This document shows, in pieces, positions 8,682 to 17,019 of a DNA stretch of 64,000 bases. The notes beneath the pieces were generated by a model. The model was not told where the DNA came from. It searched no databases and saw nothing but the letters and a program-made list of their open reading frames with translations. The stretch is from positions 186,001 to 250,000 of the forward strand of contig CAWKND010000011.1 in NCBI GenBank assembly GCA_963850915.1, read 5' to 3'. Source of the stretch: CAVTWH01 sp963850915 (lineage in GTDB: Bacteria; Actinomycetota; Actinomycetes; Mycobacteriales; Micromonosporaceae). The stretch's first letter is position 1; each line of letters starts with the position of its first letter. Both the position numbers and the translations under genes were made by a program.

Positions 8682-9727
8682 CGCACACTCTCCACGGGTA
8701 TCGACACGCCACCGGCCGCGAGGCTGCGCGACGCTGCTTCCAGGATTTCCAGTACCCGCAGCCCGGATCGGCCGTCGGTCAGCGGCGCCCGGCCGGTACT
8801 GATCGCCGCCGCGAACTCGTCGGCCATGGCGCGCAACGCTTCCCGCTCGGGGATGGCCGGCGCGACCATGTCCCCGGTGCGGTAGGAGATCAGCATTTCC
8901 CGGCGCTCCTCGGCAGCCACGTCGGACGCGGACAGGTCCACACCCCGGTCGTAGACCGACAACCGCTGGGTCGGGTTCAGGTCGTCCCAGACAACCGTGC
9001 GCTTCGATCCGCCGATCAGCGTGGTACGCACCTTGACCGGGGAGAGCCAGTTCACGTGGATGTGCGCGATGGCCCCGGTATTCAGCCGCAGCGTCAGGTA
9101 CGCGACGCACGAGCGGCCGGCGCCGATCGGATCCGCGCCGGTGGCCGCGACGGCCACCGGGTACACGCCGTCGGGCAGGATGAAGTCGATGATCGACAGG
9201 TCGTGCGGGGCCAGGTCCCACAGCACGTCGATGTCGCGCTGTACCAGTCCGAGGTTGATCCGTACCGAGTCCAGGTAGTGCAGGTCGCCCAGGTCGCCGG
9301 CGCGCACCAGCTCACGGATCCGCAGGACCGCCGGGGTGTAGCAGTACGTGTGGTCGCACATCAGTACCAGGCCGCGGCGCTCCGCCTCGGCGACCAACTC
9401 CGCCCCGTCCCGGTACCGCGCCGCGAGCGGCTTCTCCACCAGCACGTGCTTGCCGGCGCGCAGGGCGGCCATAGCCACATCCAGGTGGGTACCGGCCGGC
9501 GTGGCGATGGCCACCGCGGCAACGGCGGGATCCTCCAGTACCTGCCCCAGTTCCCGGGTCGCCCCGACCGTCGAGTACCGGCCCAGTGCCCGCTGTGCCC
9601 GGTCGAGGTCCAGGTCGCACAGCCAGCGCAGCTGGAACTGTTGGCTGGACTGGAAGTTGCGTACCAGGTTTGGTCCCCAGTACCCGGCACCGACGACAGC
9701 GACGCCGATCGGCTCGGTGGTACCCAC
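8678..9727 (-). CDS. Gfo/Idh/MocA-family nucleotide-sugar dehydrogenase
   Basis: This first gene of the glycan operon is an oxidoreductase with an N-terminal Rossmann fold (GVAVVGAGYWGPNLVRNF), the EKPLA motif (VLVEKPLAARY) and WDLAPHDLSIIDF, which carries the conserved His of this family. It resembles WlbA/WbpB-type enzymes that oxidise C3 of UDP-N-acetyl-hexuronic acids, which would suit the aminotransferase and acyltransferase downstream. GTG at 9727 follows an AGGGGGA ribosome site by about 8 bases and is preferred over a start 54 bases further up. The operon promoter should lie in the 257 bases to the right. Confidence 0.86.
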   Translation of the reverse strand: MGTTEPIGVAVVGAGYWGPNLVRNFQSSQQFQLRWLCDLDLDRAQRALGRYSTVGATRELGQVLEDPAVAAVAIATPAGTHLDVAMAALRAGKHVLVEKPLAARYRDGAELVAEAERRGLVLMCDHTYCYTPAVLRIRELVRAGDLGDLHYLDSVRINLGLVQRDIDVLWDLAPHDLSIIDFILPDGVYPVAVAATGADPIGAGRSCVAYLTLRLNTGAIAHIHVNWLSPVKVRTTLIGGSKRTVVWDDLNPTQRLSVYDRGVDLSASDVAAEERREMLISYRTGDMVAPAIPEREALRAMADEFAAAISTGRAPLTDGRSGLRVLEILEAASRSLAAGGVSIPVESVR

Positions 9728-9984
9728 GCTCGGCTCCCCCTTTCGGGCACGACGGATCGTCCGGGCACGGCGAGCTGACACCCACGCTCACCGTTCCCGC
9801 CTCGACCAACGGCGAGGCGGCCGGATCCGAAACGGCCGGGCGCCCGGATCGGACCGGTCAGCCGAGCCCGGCCCGGCTGTTCGCGCAGCCGCCGGTCGGT
9901 TCCTCGGCCGGGCGCGGCCATTTGCGCGGACGACGGTGTCCTTCCCGCCTCCCAACCGTTACTGAGGCCACCGAGCATGGAGGC

Positions 9985-10788
9985 ATGCGACGGCTGGCGC
10001 TGATGGTCGGAGTGGTCGGCGTGCTCTGGGGGCTCGCCGGCTGCTACCCGACCCGGTGGCTACGCGAGGTCATCGCCGTGACGCACGGCGCCTCCCTCGA
10101 CGAGGTGCGGGTGACCGTCTTCAGCGACAACGGTCGGGACACCGAAGAGGCGGTGTGGAAACTCGACGCGCGGACCCGCCAGCTCAGCGCGCCGATCGGT
10201 GCGGGTCCACCGGCCGCCGCGTTGACCGAGGATTGTGCGGGCGGCGCCTGCTACCGGGTGGTACCGGGGCAGCTGCGGGTGGACGAGAAACTGACCGCCG
10301 GCTACGCCCCGGCGTGGCAGCTGACCGGGGATACCTACCGCCGGCTGGCGGCGGGGTACCCCGACCTCGGCGATCCCGCGCTCCACCTGTCCTCGCGCTC
10401 GCTGGTCGTGGTGGCGGTACCGGGCGGGCACGTCGTGTTCGTGGCCGACGGGCGGGACGGCCTGCTCGCCCGCGACGTGTCCGGCCGGTGGCAGCGGCTC
10501 GGCATTCCCGAAGGCGCCGAGGGACTGTTCTTCCACCGGCCGCCCCGGCTGGCCACCGACCCACAGCCGGTGAACCTGTCCCCCTACGCGGCGATCCCGG
10601 GGGCGCTGCTGGTCCTGCTGGCCGGGGTGGTGACCGCGTGGTTACTCCGCACCCGCCGGCCGTGGCAGCCCACGGTGGCCGTGCTGGTTGTGGCGGTCGC
10701 CGCCGGTACCATCGCCGCTCTCGCCGTGCACGCACCGGACGTCGGGATGTTCCCCGGCCCGTTGATCGCCGGCCCGGCCCTGCTCTAG
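9985..10788 (+). CDS. Putative lipoprotein with C-terminal membrane helices
   Basis: The N-terminus is a lipoprotein signal with lipobox LAGC at about residues 13-16. The middle is an uncharacterised extracytoplasmic region (LDARTRQLSAPI, RLAAGYPDLGDPAL), and the end has two helices around an RTRRPWQP loop. ATG at 9985 follows GGAGGC. I recognise no family. The frame ends at TAG 10786-10788 but stays open and strongly coding for a further 54 codons (separate entry), so the protein may be truncated by a nonsense change or by an error. It is divergent from the glycan operon. Confidence 0.7.
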   Translation: MRRLALMVGVVGVLWGLAGCYPTRWLREVIAVTHGASLDEVRVTVFSDNGRDTEEAVWKLDARTRQLSAPIGAGPPAAALTEDCAGGACYRVVPGQLRVDEKLTAGYAPAWQLTGDTYRRLAAGYPDLGDPALHLSSRSLVVVAVPGGHVVFVADGRDGLLARDVSGRWQRLGIPEGAEGLFFHRPPRLATDPQPVNLSPYAAIPGALLVLLAGVVTAWLLRTRRPWQPTVAVLVVAVAAGTIAALAVHAPDVGMFPGPLIAGPALL

Positions 10789-10953
10789 GACATCTCCGGC
10801 GCCGGCAACGGCATCGTGCTCGGCTGGACCTGCTTCCAGGTCACCGACACCGGCATCGCGGCGACTTCGGCTATCGGCTCGACAACCGACAACTTCCACG
10901 ACACCTACGCCTTCTTCAACGCGCAAGGCAAGCTGACCATCACCCAGTTCTGA
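10789..10953 (+). other. In-frame coding-like extension after the lipoprotein TAG
   Basis: Directly after TAG 10786-10788 the same frame continues for 54 codons to TGA at 10951-10953. Nearly every third base is G or C, as in real genes here. The translation (GNGIVLGWTCFQVTD... TYAFFNAQGKLTITQF) looks like a secreted beta-strand domain rather than noise. It has no start or ribosome site of its own. It is either the lost C-terminus of the lipoprotein, readthrough sequence, or the remnant of another gene. Confidence 0.5.
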
Positions 10954-10959
10954 CCACGT

Positions 10960-10991
10960 AGGGGGTGTTGGGCCGCAGCCCAACACCCCCA
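10960..10991. terminator. Strong bidirectional hairpin between convergent genes
   Basis: A perfect hairpin with 12-bp arms, GGGGGTGTTGGG (10961-10972) and its complement (10979-10990), plus one more C-G pair, closes a CGCA loop. It lies between the ends of the plus-strand lipoprotein region and the minus-strand exporter, so it can serve both. Confidence 0.85.
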
Positions 10992-10997
10992 TAGTCG

Positions 10998-12443
10998 CTA
11001 TTCAGCGGACTGCGGCAGGGCAGCCCTGGAACGCCCGCGCAGAGCGAATGCGGCGCCGAGGCCGGCCAGCGCCAGCACGGCGCAGATACCCATCGCCGCC
11101 CGGTAGCCGCTGCTGAACATGACCGGGGAGGCGTACCCGCCCCGGGCGGCGAAGACCGCCGCGCTGACCGCGATCCCGAACGCGCCGCCCAGTTGCCGCA
11201 TGGTGCTGTAGACACCCGACGCGATGCCGATGTCCGGCATGGCTACCGAACTCACCACCGACTTGGTCACCGCCGGAATGGCGAGCGCCAAACCAACACC
11301 CGACAGGGCGATCGGCAACACCAGTACCGCGTACCCCGTGCTCGGCCGGGAAATCAGCGCCAGCCACCCCATCCCGCCGGTGAACAGTGCCATGCCGGCG
11401 ATCACCAGCAGCCGTTCGCCGAACCGGTCGGCGAGCGCACCCGCGTACGGGGCGATGAGTACCGGCGCGACTCCCCAGGGCAGCAGCCGCAGGCCGGCCG
11501 GGAACGGATCGTGGCCGAGCCCGACCTGCAGGAACTGCGCGGTGAAGAAGATCGCGCCGCCGAGCCCCGCGTTGAGTAGGAAGATGACCGCGTTCCCGGC
11601 CGAGAAGGCGCGCGAACCGAACAGCCGCAACGGAAGCATCGGCGACCGGCTGCGCCGCTCCCACGCCACGAAGGCGACCACGAGAAGCACGCCGCCGCCC
11701 AGCAGGCTCAGCACCGACGGGCTGGTCCAGCCGGCGTCGTTGGCGCGAATCAGCCCCCAGAGCAGACCGAGCGCGGCGGCCGCCCCGAGCGCGACACCCG
11801 GCAGGTCGATCCGGACCGCCGCCCCGTAGCCCTCCGGGATCCGGCTGAGCACGAAAGGTATGGCCAGCAAGGCGAGCGGTACGTTCAGCCAGAAAATCCA
11901 CTGCCAGGAAAGGCCCTGCGCGACCGCGCCGCCGAGGACCGGGCCGAGCACCACCGCCATCGCCGTCAGGCTGCCGTAAATGCCCACCGCCCAACCGCGG
12001 CGCTCGGGCGGGAACGCCGCGTTGAGCATCGCCAGCGCCATCGGCATCACGGCCGCCGCGCCGAGCCCCTGGACGGCCCGGGCGGCGATCAACACCGCCA
12101 CATCGGGTGCCAGCGCGCAGCCGGCCGAGGCGAGGCCGAAGAGGGCCAGCCCGGCGACGAAGACCCGGCGCCGGCCGAAGCGCCCGCCGAGCATCGCGCC
12201 GGTCATCAGGAACACCGCGAAACTCAGGGTGTACGCGTTGACGGTCCACTCCAGGTCGGCAAGGGACGCGCCGAGGCTGCGCTGGATGGTACTCAGCGCC
12301 GTGGCTACCACGAGAAGGTCGAGTACCACCAGGAAAGAGGCGAGCGAGCTGAGCACCAGTACCCATCGCTGGGTCGAAGTGAGAGCGGGCCGCTGCTGAG
12401 CTGTGCGCTGTCGGGTCGGTCGCGTTGTTGCTGTTGTCGTCAC
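10998..12443 (-). CDS. MFS drug exporter, DHA2 (EmrB/QacA) family
   Basis: This 481-residue protein shows the 14-helix layout of DHA2 proton-driven multidrug exporters. The helix-1 motif LDLLVVATALSTIQRSLGAS is followed by WTVNAYTLSFA, loop motif GGRFGRRRVF, and motif C with GPVLGGAV. GTG start at 12443. A near-perfect 18-bp palindrome lies 28 bases upstream, between it and the divergently placed sigma factor gene, and is a likely repressor operator. No TetR or MarR gene is adjacent, so the regulator must be elsewhere. Substrate unknown. Confidence 0.88.
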   Translation of the reverse strand: MTTTATTRPTRQRTAQQRPALTSTQRWVLVLSSLASFLVVLDLLVVATALSTIQRSLGASLADLEWTVNAYTLSFAVFLMTGAMLGGRFGRRRVFVAGLALFGLASAGCALAPDVAVLIAARAVQGLGAAAVMPMALAMLNAAFPPERRGWAVGIYGSLTAMAVVLGPVLGGAVAQGLSWQWIFWLNVPLALLAIPFVLSRIPEGYGAAVRIDLPGVALGAAAALGLLWGLIRANDAGWTSPSVLSLLGGGVLLVVAFVAWERRSRSPMLPLRLFGSRAFSAGNAVIFLLNAGLGGAIFFTAQFLQVGLGHDPFPAGLRLLPWGVAPVLIAPYAGALADRFGERLLVIAGMALFTGGMGWLALISRPSTGYAVLVLPIALSGVGLALAIPAVTKSVVSSVAMPDIGIASGVYSTMRQLGGAFGIAVSAAVFAARGGYASPVMFSSGYRAAMGICAVLALAGLGAAFALRGRSRAALPQSAE

Positions 12444-12470
12444 AGCGGATCAGACACCGGCTCGGCGTCG

Positions 12471-12488
12471 AACTGGTCGTGACCAGTT
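12471..12488. promoter_or_regulatory. Candidate operator palindrome upstream of the DHA2 exporter
   Basis: AACTGGTC-GT-GACCAGTT has 8-base arms with a 2-base spacer, the size of a TetR/MarR-type site. It is in the 114-base gap between the exporter start (12443) and the divergent sigma factor. The assignment as an operator is inferred from position and symmetry only. Confidence 0.55.
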
Positions 12489-12557
12489 TCCGCACCCGCC
12501 GGTGTCTACCTCGTGAGGCACCGACATCAGGAGGCGACCGACGGATGCGAGGATGCG

Positions 12558-13563
12558 ATGGTGACCGAGGACCTGCTGCGGCTGGCCCGGACCGGAGACG
12601 GCGAGGCGTTCCGGCAACTGACCGAGCCCTACCGGCACGAGCTGCGGGTGCACTGCTACCGGATTCTCGGCTCGTTACAGGACGCCGAGGACGTACTGCA
12701 GGAGACCCTGCTGGCCGCCTGGCGTGGTTTCGACCGGTTCGAGGCCCGCTCCTCGGTACGCACCTGGCTCTACCAGATCGCCACGAACCAGTGCCTCAAC
12801 GCGCTGCGGTACGACGCCCGCCGGCCCCGTACCGCCTACCTGCCGCCGGTCGAATTCCCGCCACCGTCCCGGCTCGGTGACGTGATGTGGCTGGAGCCCT
12901 ACCCGGACGCGCTCCTCGACGGGGTACCCGATCCGGCGCCCGGTCCGGAGGTGCGCTACGAACTCGAAGGAGTCGGTGTCGCTGGCGTTCCTCACGGCTG
13001 TGCAGACGCTGCTACCGCGCCAGCGCGCGGTGCTGCTGCTGCGCGACGTCCTCGGCTACCGGGCCGCAGAGGTCGCCACCATGCTCGGCACCACCGAGGA
13101 TTCGGTCACCAGTACCCTCAAGCGGGCTCGCGCGGCACTCGCCGAACGGCTGCCCGCGGGGGACCGGAGCGCACCGCAGGTCTCGTCCCGCGAGCGCGAG
13201 GTGGCCGCCCGCTTCGCGGAAGCCTTCGAGCGCCGGGACATCCCCGCAATCGTGGCTCTGCTCAGTGACGACGCGTGGCTCACCATGCCGCCGGTACCCC
13301 TGGAATATCAGGGCCGCGGCGAGATCGCGCACTTCCTCACCACCATCGCCTACCGCAATGGCCGCTGCTACCGGCTCATCCCGACCCGGGCCAACGGCCA
13401 GCTCGCATTCGGTTGCTACGTCTTCGACGCGTGCTCACCGATCGCGCATGCGCACGGCATCATGGTGCTGACCATCGCCGGCGATCAGATCTCCGCGGTG
13501 ACCCGCTTCGTCGACAACAGTTGGCTGGCGTCGTTCGGGCTGCCCCGAAGCCTGCCCCGCTGA
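12558..13563 (+). CDS. ECF sigma factor with C-terminal SnoaL-like domain (SigG type), frameshifted
   Basis: Two frames together encode one ECF sigma factor. The first (from about 12558) has region 2 (YRILGSLQDAEDVLQETLLAAW) and the linker; the second (from about 12967) has region 4 (LPRQRAVLLLRDVLGYRAAEV) and a C-terminal SnoaL-like domain typical of SigG-type/ECF56-like factors. Coding changes frame near 12966: skipping one base in CTCGAAGGAG gives LKESVSLAFL, the expected join. So there is one extra base, either a real mutation or a sequence error. The start is uncertain: ATG 12558 or GTG 12561 with no good ribosome site, or GTG 12513. Confidence 0.75.
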
Positions 13564-13620
13564 TCCGGCCGGGCGAGAAATCCGGGGCGCCCCACGGTTC
13601 GCCGAGGTAACGTCCGGCCC

Positions 13621-14355
13621 GTGGACGACGCGGACGGGTACTTCGGTGAACAGGTGGCGGCACACTACGACGATCCGTCGTCCGCGGAGTTCTCGCCGGC
13701 GGTGATCGAGGCGACGGTCGACTTCCTCGCCGACCTCGCAACCGGTGGCCGGGCACTGGAGTTCGCCGTCGGTACCGGCCGCATCGCACTGCCACTGGCG
13801 GCTCGCGGGATCCCGGTGCACGGCATCGACATGTCCCGGGCGATGGTTGCCAAACTGCGCGCCAAGCCGGGCGGCGACGGGCTCGGAGTCACCATCGGCG
13901 ACTTCGCCGGTACCCGGGTCGAGGGCTCATTTTCGTTGGTGTACCTCGTCTTCAACACCATCATGAACCTGACGACGCAGGCCGCCCAGGTCGAGTGTTT
14001 CCGCAACGCGGCCGCGCACCTGGCGCCGGGGGGCTGTTTCGTCATCGAGGTCGCGATGCCCGAGCTGCGCCGGCTCCCGGCGGGACAGAACGTGGTGCCG
14101 TTCCACGTGAGCCCGACCCGGTGGGCCTTCGACATCTACGATGTGGCGACCCAGGCGACCAGTTCCAACTACGTCACCGTGATCGACGGCAAGGGCAGCT
14201 ACCGGTCAATCCCCTTCCGGTACGTGTGGCCCGCCGAACTCGACCTGATGGCGCAGCTCGCTGGCCTGCGACTGCGCGAGCGTTGGGACGGCTGGACCCG
14301 GGCGCCGTTCACCAGCGAGAGCCGCCAGCACGTATCAGTCTGGGAGAAGCTATAG
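13621..14355 (+). CDS. Class I SAM-dependent methyltransferase
   Basis: This 244-residue protein has the SAM-binding motif LEFAVGTGRIALPLA (residues about 47-60), the acidic motif II HGIDMSRAM and a post-motif LVYLVFNTIMNL. The variant F-A-V-G-T-G glycine loop is common in actinobacterial methyltransferases of unknown substrate. GTG start at 13621. Its end overlaps the convergent downstream gene by six bases. Confidence 0.82.
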   Translation: MDDADGYFGEQVAAHYDDPSSAEFSPAVIEATVDFLADLATGGRALEFAVGTGRIALPLAARGIPVHGIDMSRAMVAKLRAKPGGDGLGVTIGDFAGTRVEGSFSLVYLVFNTIMNLTTQAAQVECFRNAAAHLAPGGCFVIEVAMPELRRLPAGQNVVPFHVSPTRWAFDIYDVATQATSSNYVTVIDGKGSYRSIPFRYVWPAELDLMAQLAGLRLRERWDGWTRAPFTSESRQHVSVWEKL

Positions 14356-14700
14356 GTCGGCGGCGATCTCGGCCATCCTGGCCCGGACCACATCGCGTAC
14401 CGCCTTGTCCGGCAAGGGCGTGGCGGCCGTGAAGCGGATGGTTCCCTTGGACAGCTCGAAGTTGGGCAGCTGACCACGTACCGCGTCGACTGCCTGCGGG
14501 CTGAACGGGAAAATGCTCAGGTGCTGGCGGGCGACCCGGAACCCGAGTAGCGGCTTGTTCCGGTAGATCAGCGCTGCCATCCCATAGCTGGTACCGGCCT
14601 CGGCCTCCGGTACGACCTCCAACGCCAGGCTCCGGATGTGTTCGAAGGTGACCCGCGTCGGCGCGTCGAGCCCGGCGAAGTACTCGTCAACAGCTGACAT
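14350..14700 (-). CDS. DUF1801/YdhG-like small protein
   Basis: This 116-residue protein resembles the YdhG/DUF1801 family. Features are VDEYFAGLDAPTRVTFEHIRS at the start, then EAGTSYGMAALIYRNKPLLGFRV and FELSKGTIRF near the end. These are small cytosolic alpha/beta proteins related to frataxin-like folds with no firmly assigned function. ATG at 14700 is chosen since the frame upstream reads through repetitive non-coding sequence. It is convergent with and overlaps the methyltransferase by six bases. Confidence 0.8.
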   Translation of the reverse strand: MSAVDEYFAGLDAPTRVTFEHIRSLALEVVPEAEAGTSYGMAALIYRNKPLLGFRVARQHLSIFPFSPQAVDAVRGQLPNFELSKGTIRFTAATPLPDKAVRDVVRARMAEIAADL

Positions 14701-14749
14701 GCCACCAACCCTACGTTGCTGGTGCTGTTGCCGTTGCTGTTGCCACAGA

Positions 14750-14800
14750 CGCGGAGTGCCCCCGATCGCCTCTCCGCAAGGCGATTGGGGGCACTCCGCG
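14750..14800 (-). terminator. Long 21-bp stem hairpin terminator
   Basis: The arms at 14750-14770 and 14780-14800 form a 21-pair stem with one G-U pair around a 9-base loop. It starts eight bases after the stop of the small membrane protein gene on the minus strand, so it most likely ends that transcript and shields the next gene. Confidence 0.85.
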
Positions 14801-14807
14801 AATTGGG

Positions 14808-15008
14808 TCACTTCGAGGGGGACGGGGTCGTGCAGGTCACCTTCGGGTTGATACCAATGTAGTTGAGCGGGCCGGCGATGATCGTGACGATCGTGGTACT
14901 GGCCTTTCCGCAGTTGGTGTCCGAACCTCCGAGATAGCCACGCTGTCCCGCGGCGATGAGTCCGACAACCAGCCAGACAATGACGACGATGGCCGCTCCG
15001 TACCGCAC
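14808..15008 (-). CDS. Small single-pass membrane protein
   Basis: This 66-residue protein has one N-terminal membrane helix (AAIVVIVWLVVGLIAAG), then a short external part with two cysteines (DTNCGKASTT, PKVTCTTPSPSK) that could pair outside the cell. GTG at 15008 follows GGAGGA by about 6 bases. A 66-residue membrane-anchored protein of this layout is common in actinobacteria; its function is unknown. A strong terminator follows directly. Confidence 0.7.
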   Translation of the reverse strand: MRYGAAIVVIVWLVVGLIAAGQRGYLGGSDTNCGKASTTIVTIIAGPLNYIGINPKVTCTTPSPSK

Positions 15009-15139
15009 TGATTCCTCCAGGTCCCGAACCGACTGTGCTCTCCGCACCGACTTACCCAGTACTCGAGATCGCTAATCGGCCGGTACCTTCGCCGCGATCG
15101 ACTCGACACCTCGCCGGCACGGGCGATCTAATTGGGCAC

Positions 15140-15544
15140 ATGAGCGACTGGAACACGCAGATCATCGAGGAGTTCCGGGCCAACGAAGGAAAGGTCGGCG
15201 GCCCGTTCGAGGGCGGCACGCTGCTGCTGATCCACCACCGGGGCGCCCGGAGCGGCATCGAGCGGGTCAACCCCGTGGCCTACCTGCCGGACGGCGAACG
15301 GATGGTCATCGTGGCCTCCGCGGGCGGGGCACCGAAGAACCCCGACTGGTACCACAACCTGAAAGCCCACCCGCGTACCACCGCGGAGGTGGGTACCGAA
15401 GACATTCCGGTACGGGTGGAGGAGATCGTCGGGGACGACTACGCGGACACCTGGGCCCGGCTGGTCAAGGTGATGCCCGGGTTCGGCGAGTACCAGACCA
15501 AGACCACCCGGCACATCCCGCTGCTCGCCGTCATCCCGGTTTGA
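15140..15544 (+). CDS. F420-dependent nitroreductase-family (DDN-like) protein
   Basis: This 134-residue protein matches the deazaflavin-dependent nitroreductase family. It has NEGKVGGPFEGGTLLLIHHRGARSG near the start, RVNPVAYL, and NPDWYHNLKAHPRTTAEVG in the middle. Members bind F420 and reduce quinones or nitro compounds in actinobacteria. ATG at 15140 starts the recognisable family sequence. Confidence 0.88.
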   Translation: MSDWNTQIIEEFRANEGKVGGPFEGGTLLLIHHRGARSGIERVNPVAYLPDGERMVIVASAGGAPKNPDWYHNLKAHPRTTAEVGTEDIPVRVEEIVGDDYADTWARLVKVMPGFGEYQTKTTRHIPLLAVIPV

Positions 15545-15623
15545 GCCGCGCCGTCGCGGCCCCGCACCGGCCGCGCGCTACCGTGTGCGGTGTCTCCATT
15601 CCGCCCGACGATCGGCCATCCGC

Positions 15624-16130
15624 ATGAGCAAAAGCAGTGGCAGTGGCAGTGGCAGTGGCAGCAACAGCGCCCTGGAGAGCGTGGCCGAACGGGATGGTTG
15701 GCGCTGCTGGGTGTGTGACGAGGCCGTCGACCGGAGCGTCTCGGTGAACGACTCACGCGGCCCCAGTGTGGACAGCAGAACGACGAATCCGAACGCGGCA
15801 AAGAAGGCCGGCGGCGACTTCGCCGGCCTGGAGCGCCTGGCCCACCGGGCCTGCAACACCAGGAAGGGTGCGGTCACCCCGGTGATCCCGTGGCCGACGA
15901 CCTTCCTCGTCATCGACCCGGCGCCACTGCTGGCGGTGGCGGAGCGGCTGGACCGCAAGGGCGGCCGGGAGGTGGTGGCCCGGTGCGCGGACCGGCGGGA
16001 TGCCCAGCAGGCAGCCGACTGGCTGGTGGACCGCTTCTCCCGGCTCGCTCCGGGGCTGCCGGTTACGTCGAGCATCGACCCTGGCGCCGGCCAGTTCCTG
16101 GTCGCGTTGGCCACGGCTCGACGCCGCTGA
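15624..16130 (+). CDS. HNH-nuclease-like zinc-binding protein
   Basis: The first 15 residues are a (GS)n run encoded by a short GGCAGT repeat (about 15637-15660). Then come CWVCDEAVD and LAHRACNTRKG, arranged as in compact HNH nucleases (Cys-x2-Cys ... His-x2-Cys-N-x3-G). The remaining C-terminal half is an uncharacterised alpha/beta region. The full HNH metal finger is partly degenerate, so nuclease activity is uncertain. ATG 15624 is preferred over an upstream start. Confidence 0.6.
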   Translation: MSKSSGSGSGSGSNSALESVAERDGWRCWVCDEAVDRSVSVNDSRGPSVDSRTTNPNAAKKAGGDFAGLERLAHRACNTRKGAVTPVIPWPTTFLVIDPAPLLAVAERLDRKGGREVVARCADRRDAQQAADWLVDRFSRLAPGLPVTSSIDPGAGQFLVALATARRR

Positions 16131-16213
16131 CCGCTGTCTCCCCTACCGCTGTACGACCCCGCCCGCATCGACGGTGCGCCCTGTAGTGTCCACAGTCGAC
16201 ACGGGGGGACGGC

Positions 16214-16729
16214 ATGGCAGCAGACATCAACGAATCCGCGGCGACCCGCGACGGCACGAGCGCTGCCGACCGGATCAGTCTCGTCCTGGCCAGCGTGCTC
16301 GGCCTGATCACGCTGGGCGCATGGGTGTTCGCGCTGTGGCTCGTCCTCGCGTCGCCGCGGCCGTACAACCCGGACCGCGTGTCCAGCGGTCCGGACTGCG
16401 GATCCCCGGCGTTCTTCAGCGAACGGACCTACGCCGACTCCATCACGTACCGCCCGGGTCGTGACGAGGACAAGACCTACGACGCCGACACAGCGCTGTC
16501 GATTGCCGACGACTGTGTCGACCCGGTACGGCACCGGATCAACGCCGCCGTGGGGGTCAGCGTCGCCTCCGCACCGGTCGCGGCGCTGTGGCTGTGGCTG
16601 GCCATGGTGGTACGCACCGACCGGCTGGTACGGGAGGGTGGCCTCGCCCCTCAGCCGGCAAGCAGCACCGCCGGCCCGGACCCGGACCCCGAGTCGGCCG
16701 GCGAGTCAACGGATCCGGACGACCACTAG
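16214..16729 (+). CDS. Two-helix membrane protein of unknown function
   Basis: This 171-residue protein has two membrane helices (about 24-46 and 110-130) flanking an external loop with two cysteines (GPDCGSPAFF and IADDCVDPVRHR) that may form a disulphide. The C-terminal tail is acidic (PDPDPESAG). A GGGGGA ribosome site precedes ATG 16214. No family recognised. Confidence 0.65.
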   Translation: MAADINESAATRDGTSAADRISLVLASVLGLITLGAWVFALWLVLASPRPYNPDRVSSGPDCGSPAFFSERTYADSITYRPGRDEDKTYDADTALSIADDCVDPVRHRINAAVGVSVASAPVAALWLWLAMVVRTDRLVREGGLAPQPASSTAGPDPDPESAGESTDPDDH

Positions 16730-17019
16730 TCGCTGACCTGCTGGCCGGAGTCCTGCGCTGACCGGCAAGTCCAGCTGCTGCCCTGCCGCCTGGTGACCCG
16801 CCGCTCCACCGAAATGACGTCGGCGCCCGCCGTGATCAGCCCGCGTACCAACCGCCAGCCGATCGCCTGAACCACGCCGCGCCAGCTCGTCGCCGGCCGC
16901 GGCACACCCTGTGCGGTACCGCTCCGGTTGCCGGCTGCCGGATCTCGACAGGAGCGCGGGTACCCCGGGCCTATAACGCGCTCGTGCTGCTCGCCGCCCA
17001 TGCGGCACGGCGCCGTCAA
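16726..17019 (-). CDS. Small hypothetical protein
   Basis: The frame has a strong G/C third-position bias, especially in the last 50 codons (GWRLVRGLITAGADVISVERR). A TTG at 17019 overlaps the preceding stop as TTGA, which suggests translational coupling; ATG 17001 is the alternative. No domain is recognised. Its end overlaps the convergent membrane-protein gene by four bases. Confidence 0.4.
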   Translation of the reverse strand: MTAPCRMGGEQHERVIGPGYPRSCRDPAAGNRSGTAQGVPRPATSWRGVVQAIGWRLVRGLITAGADVISVERRVTRRQGSSWTCRSAQDSGQQVSD

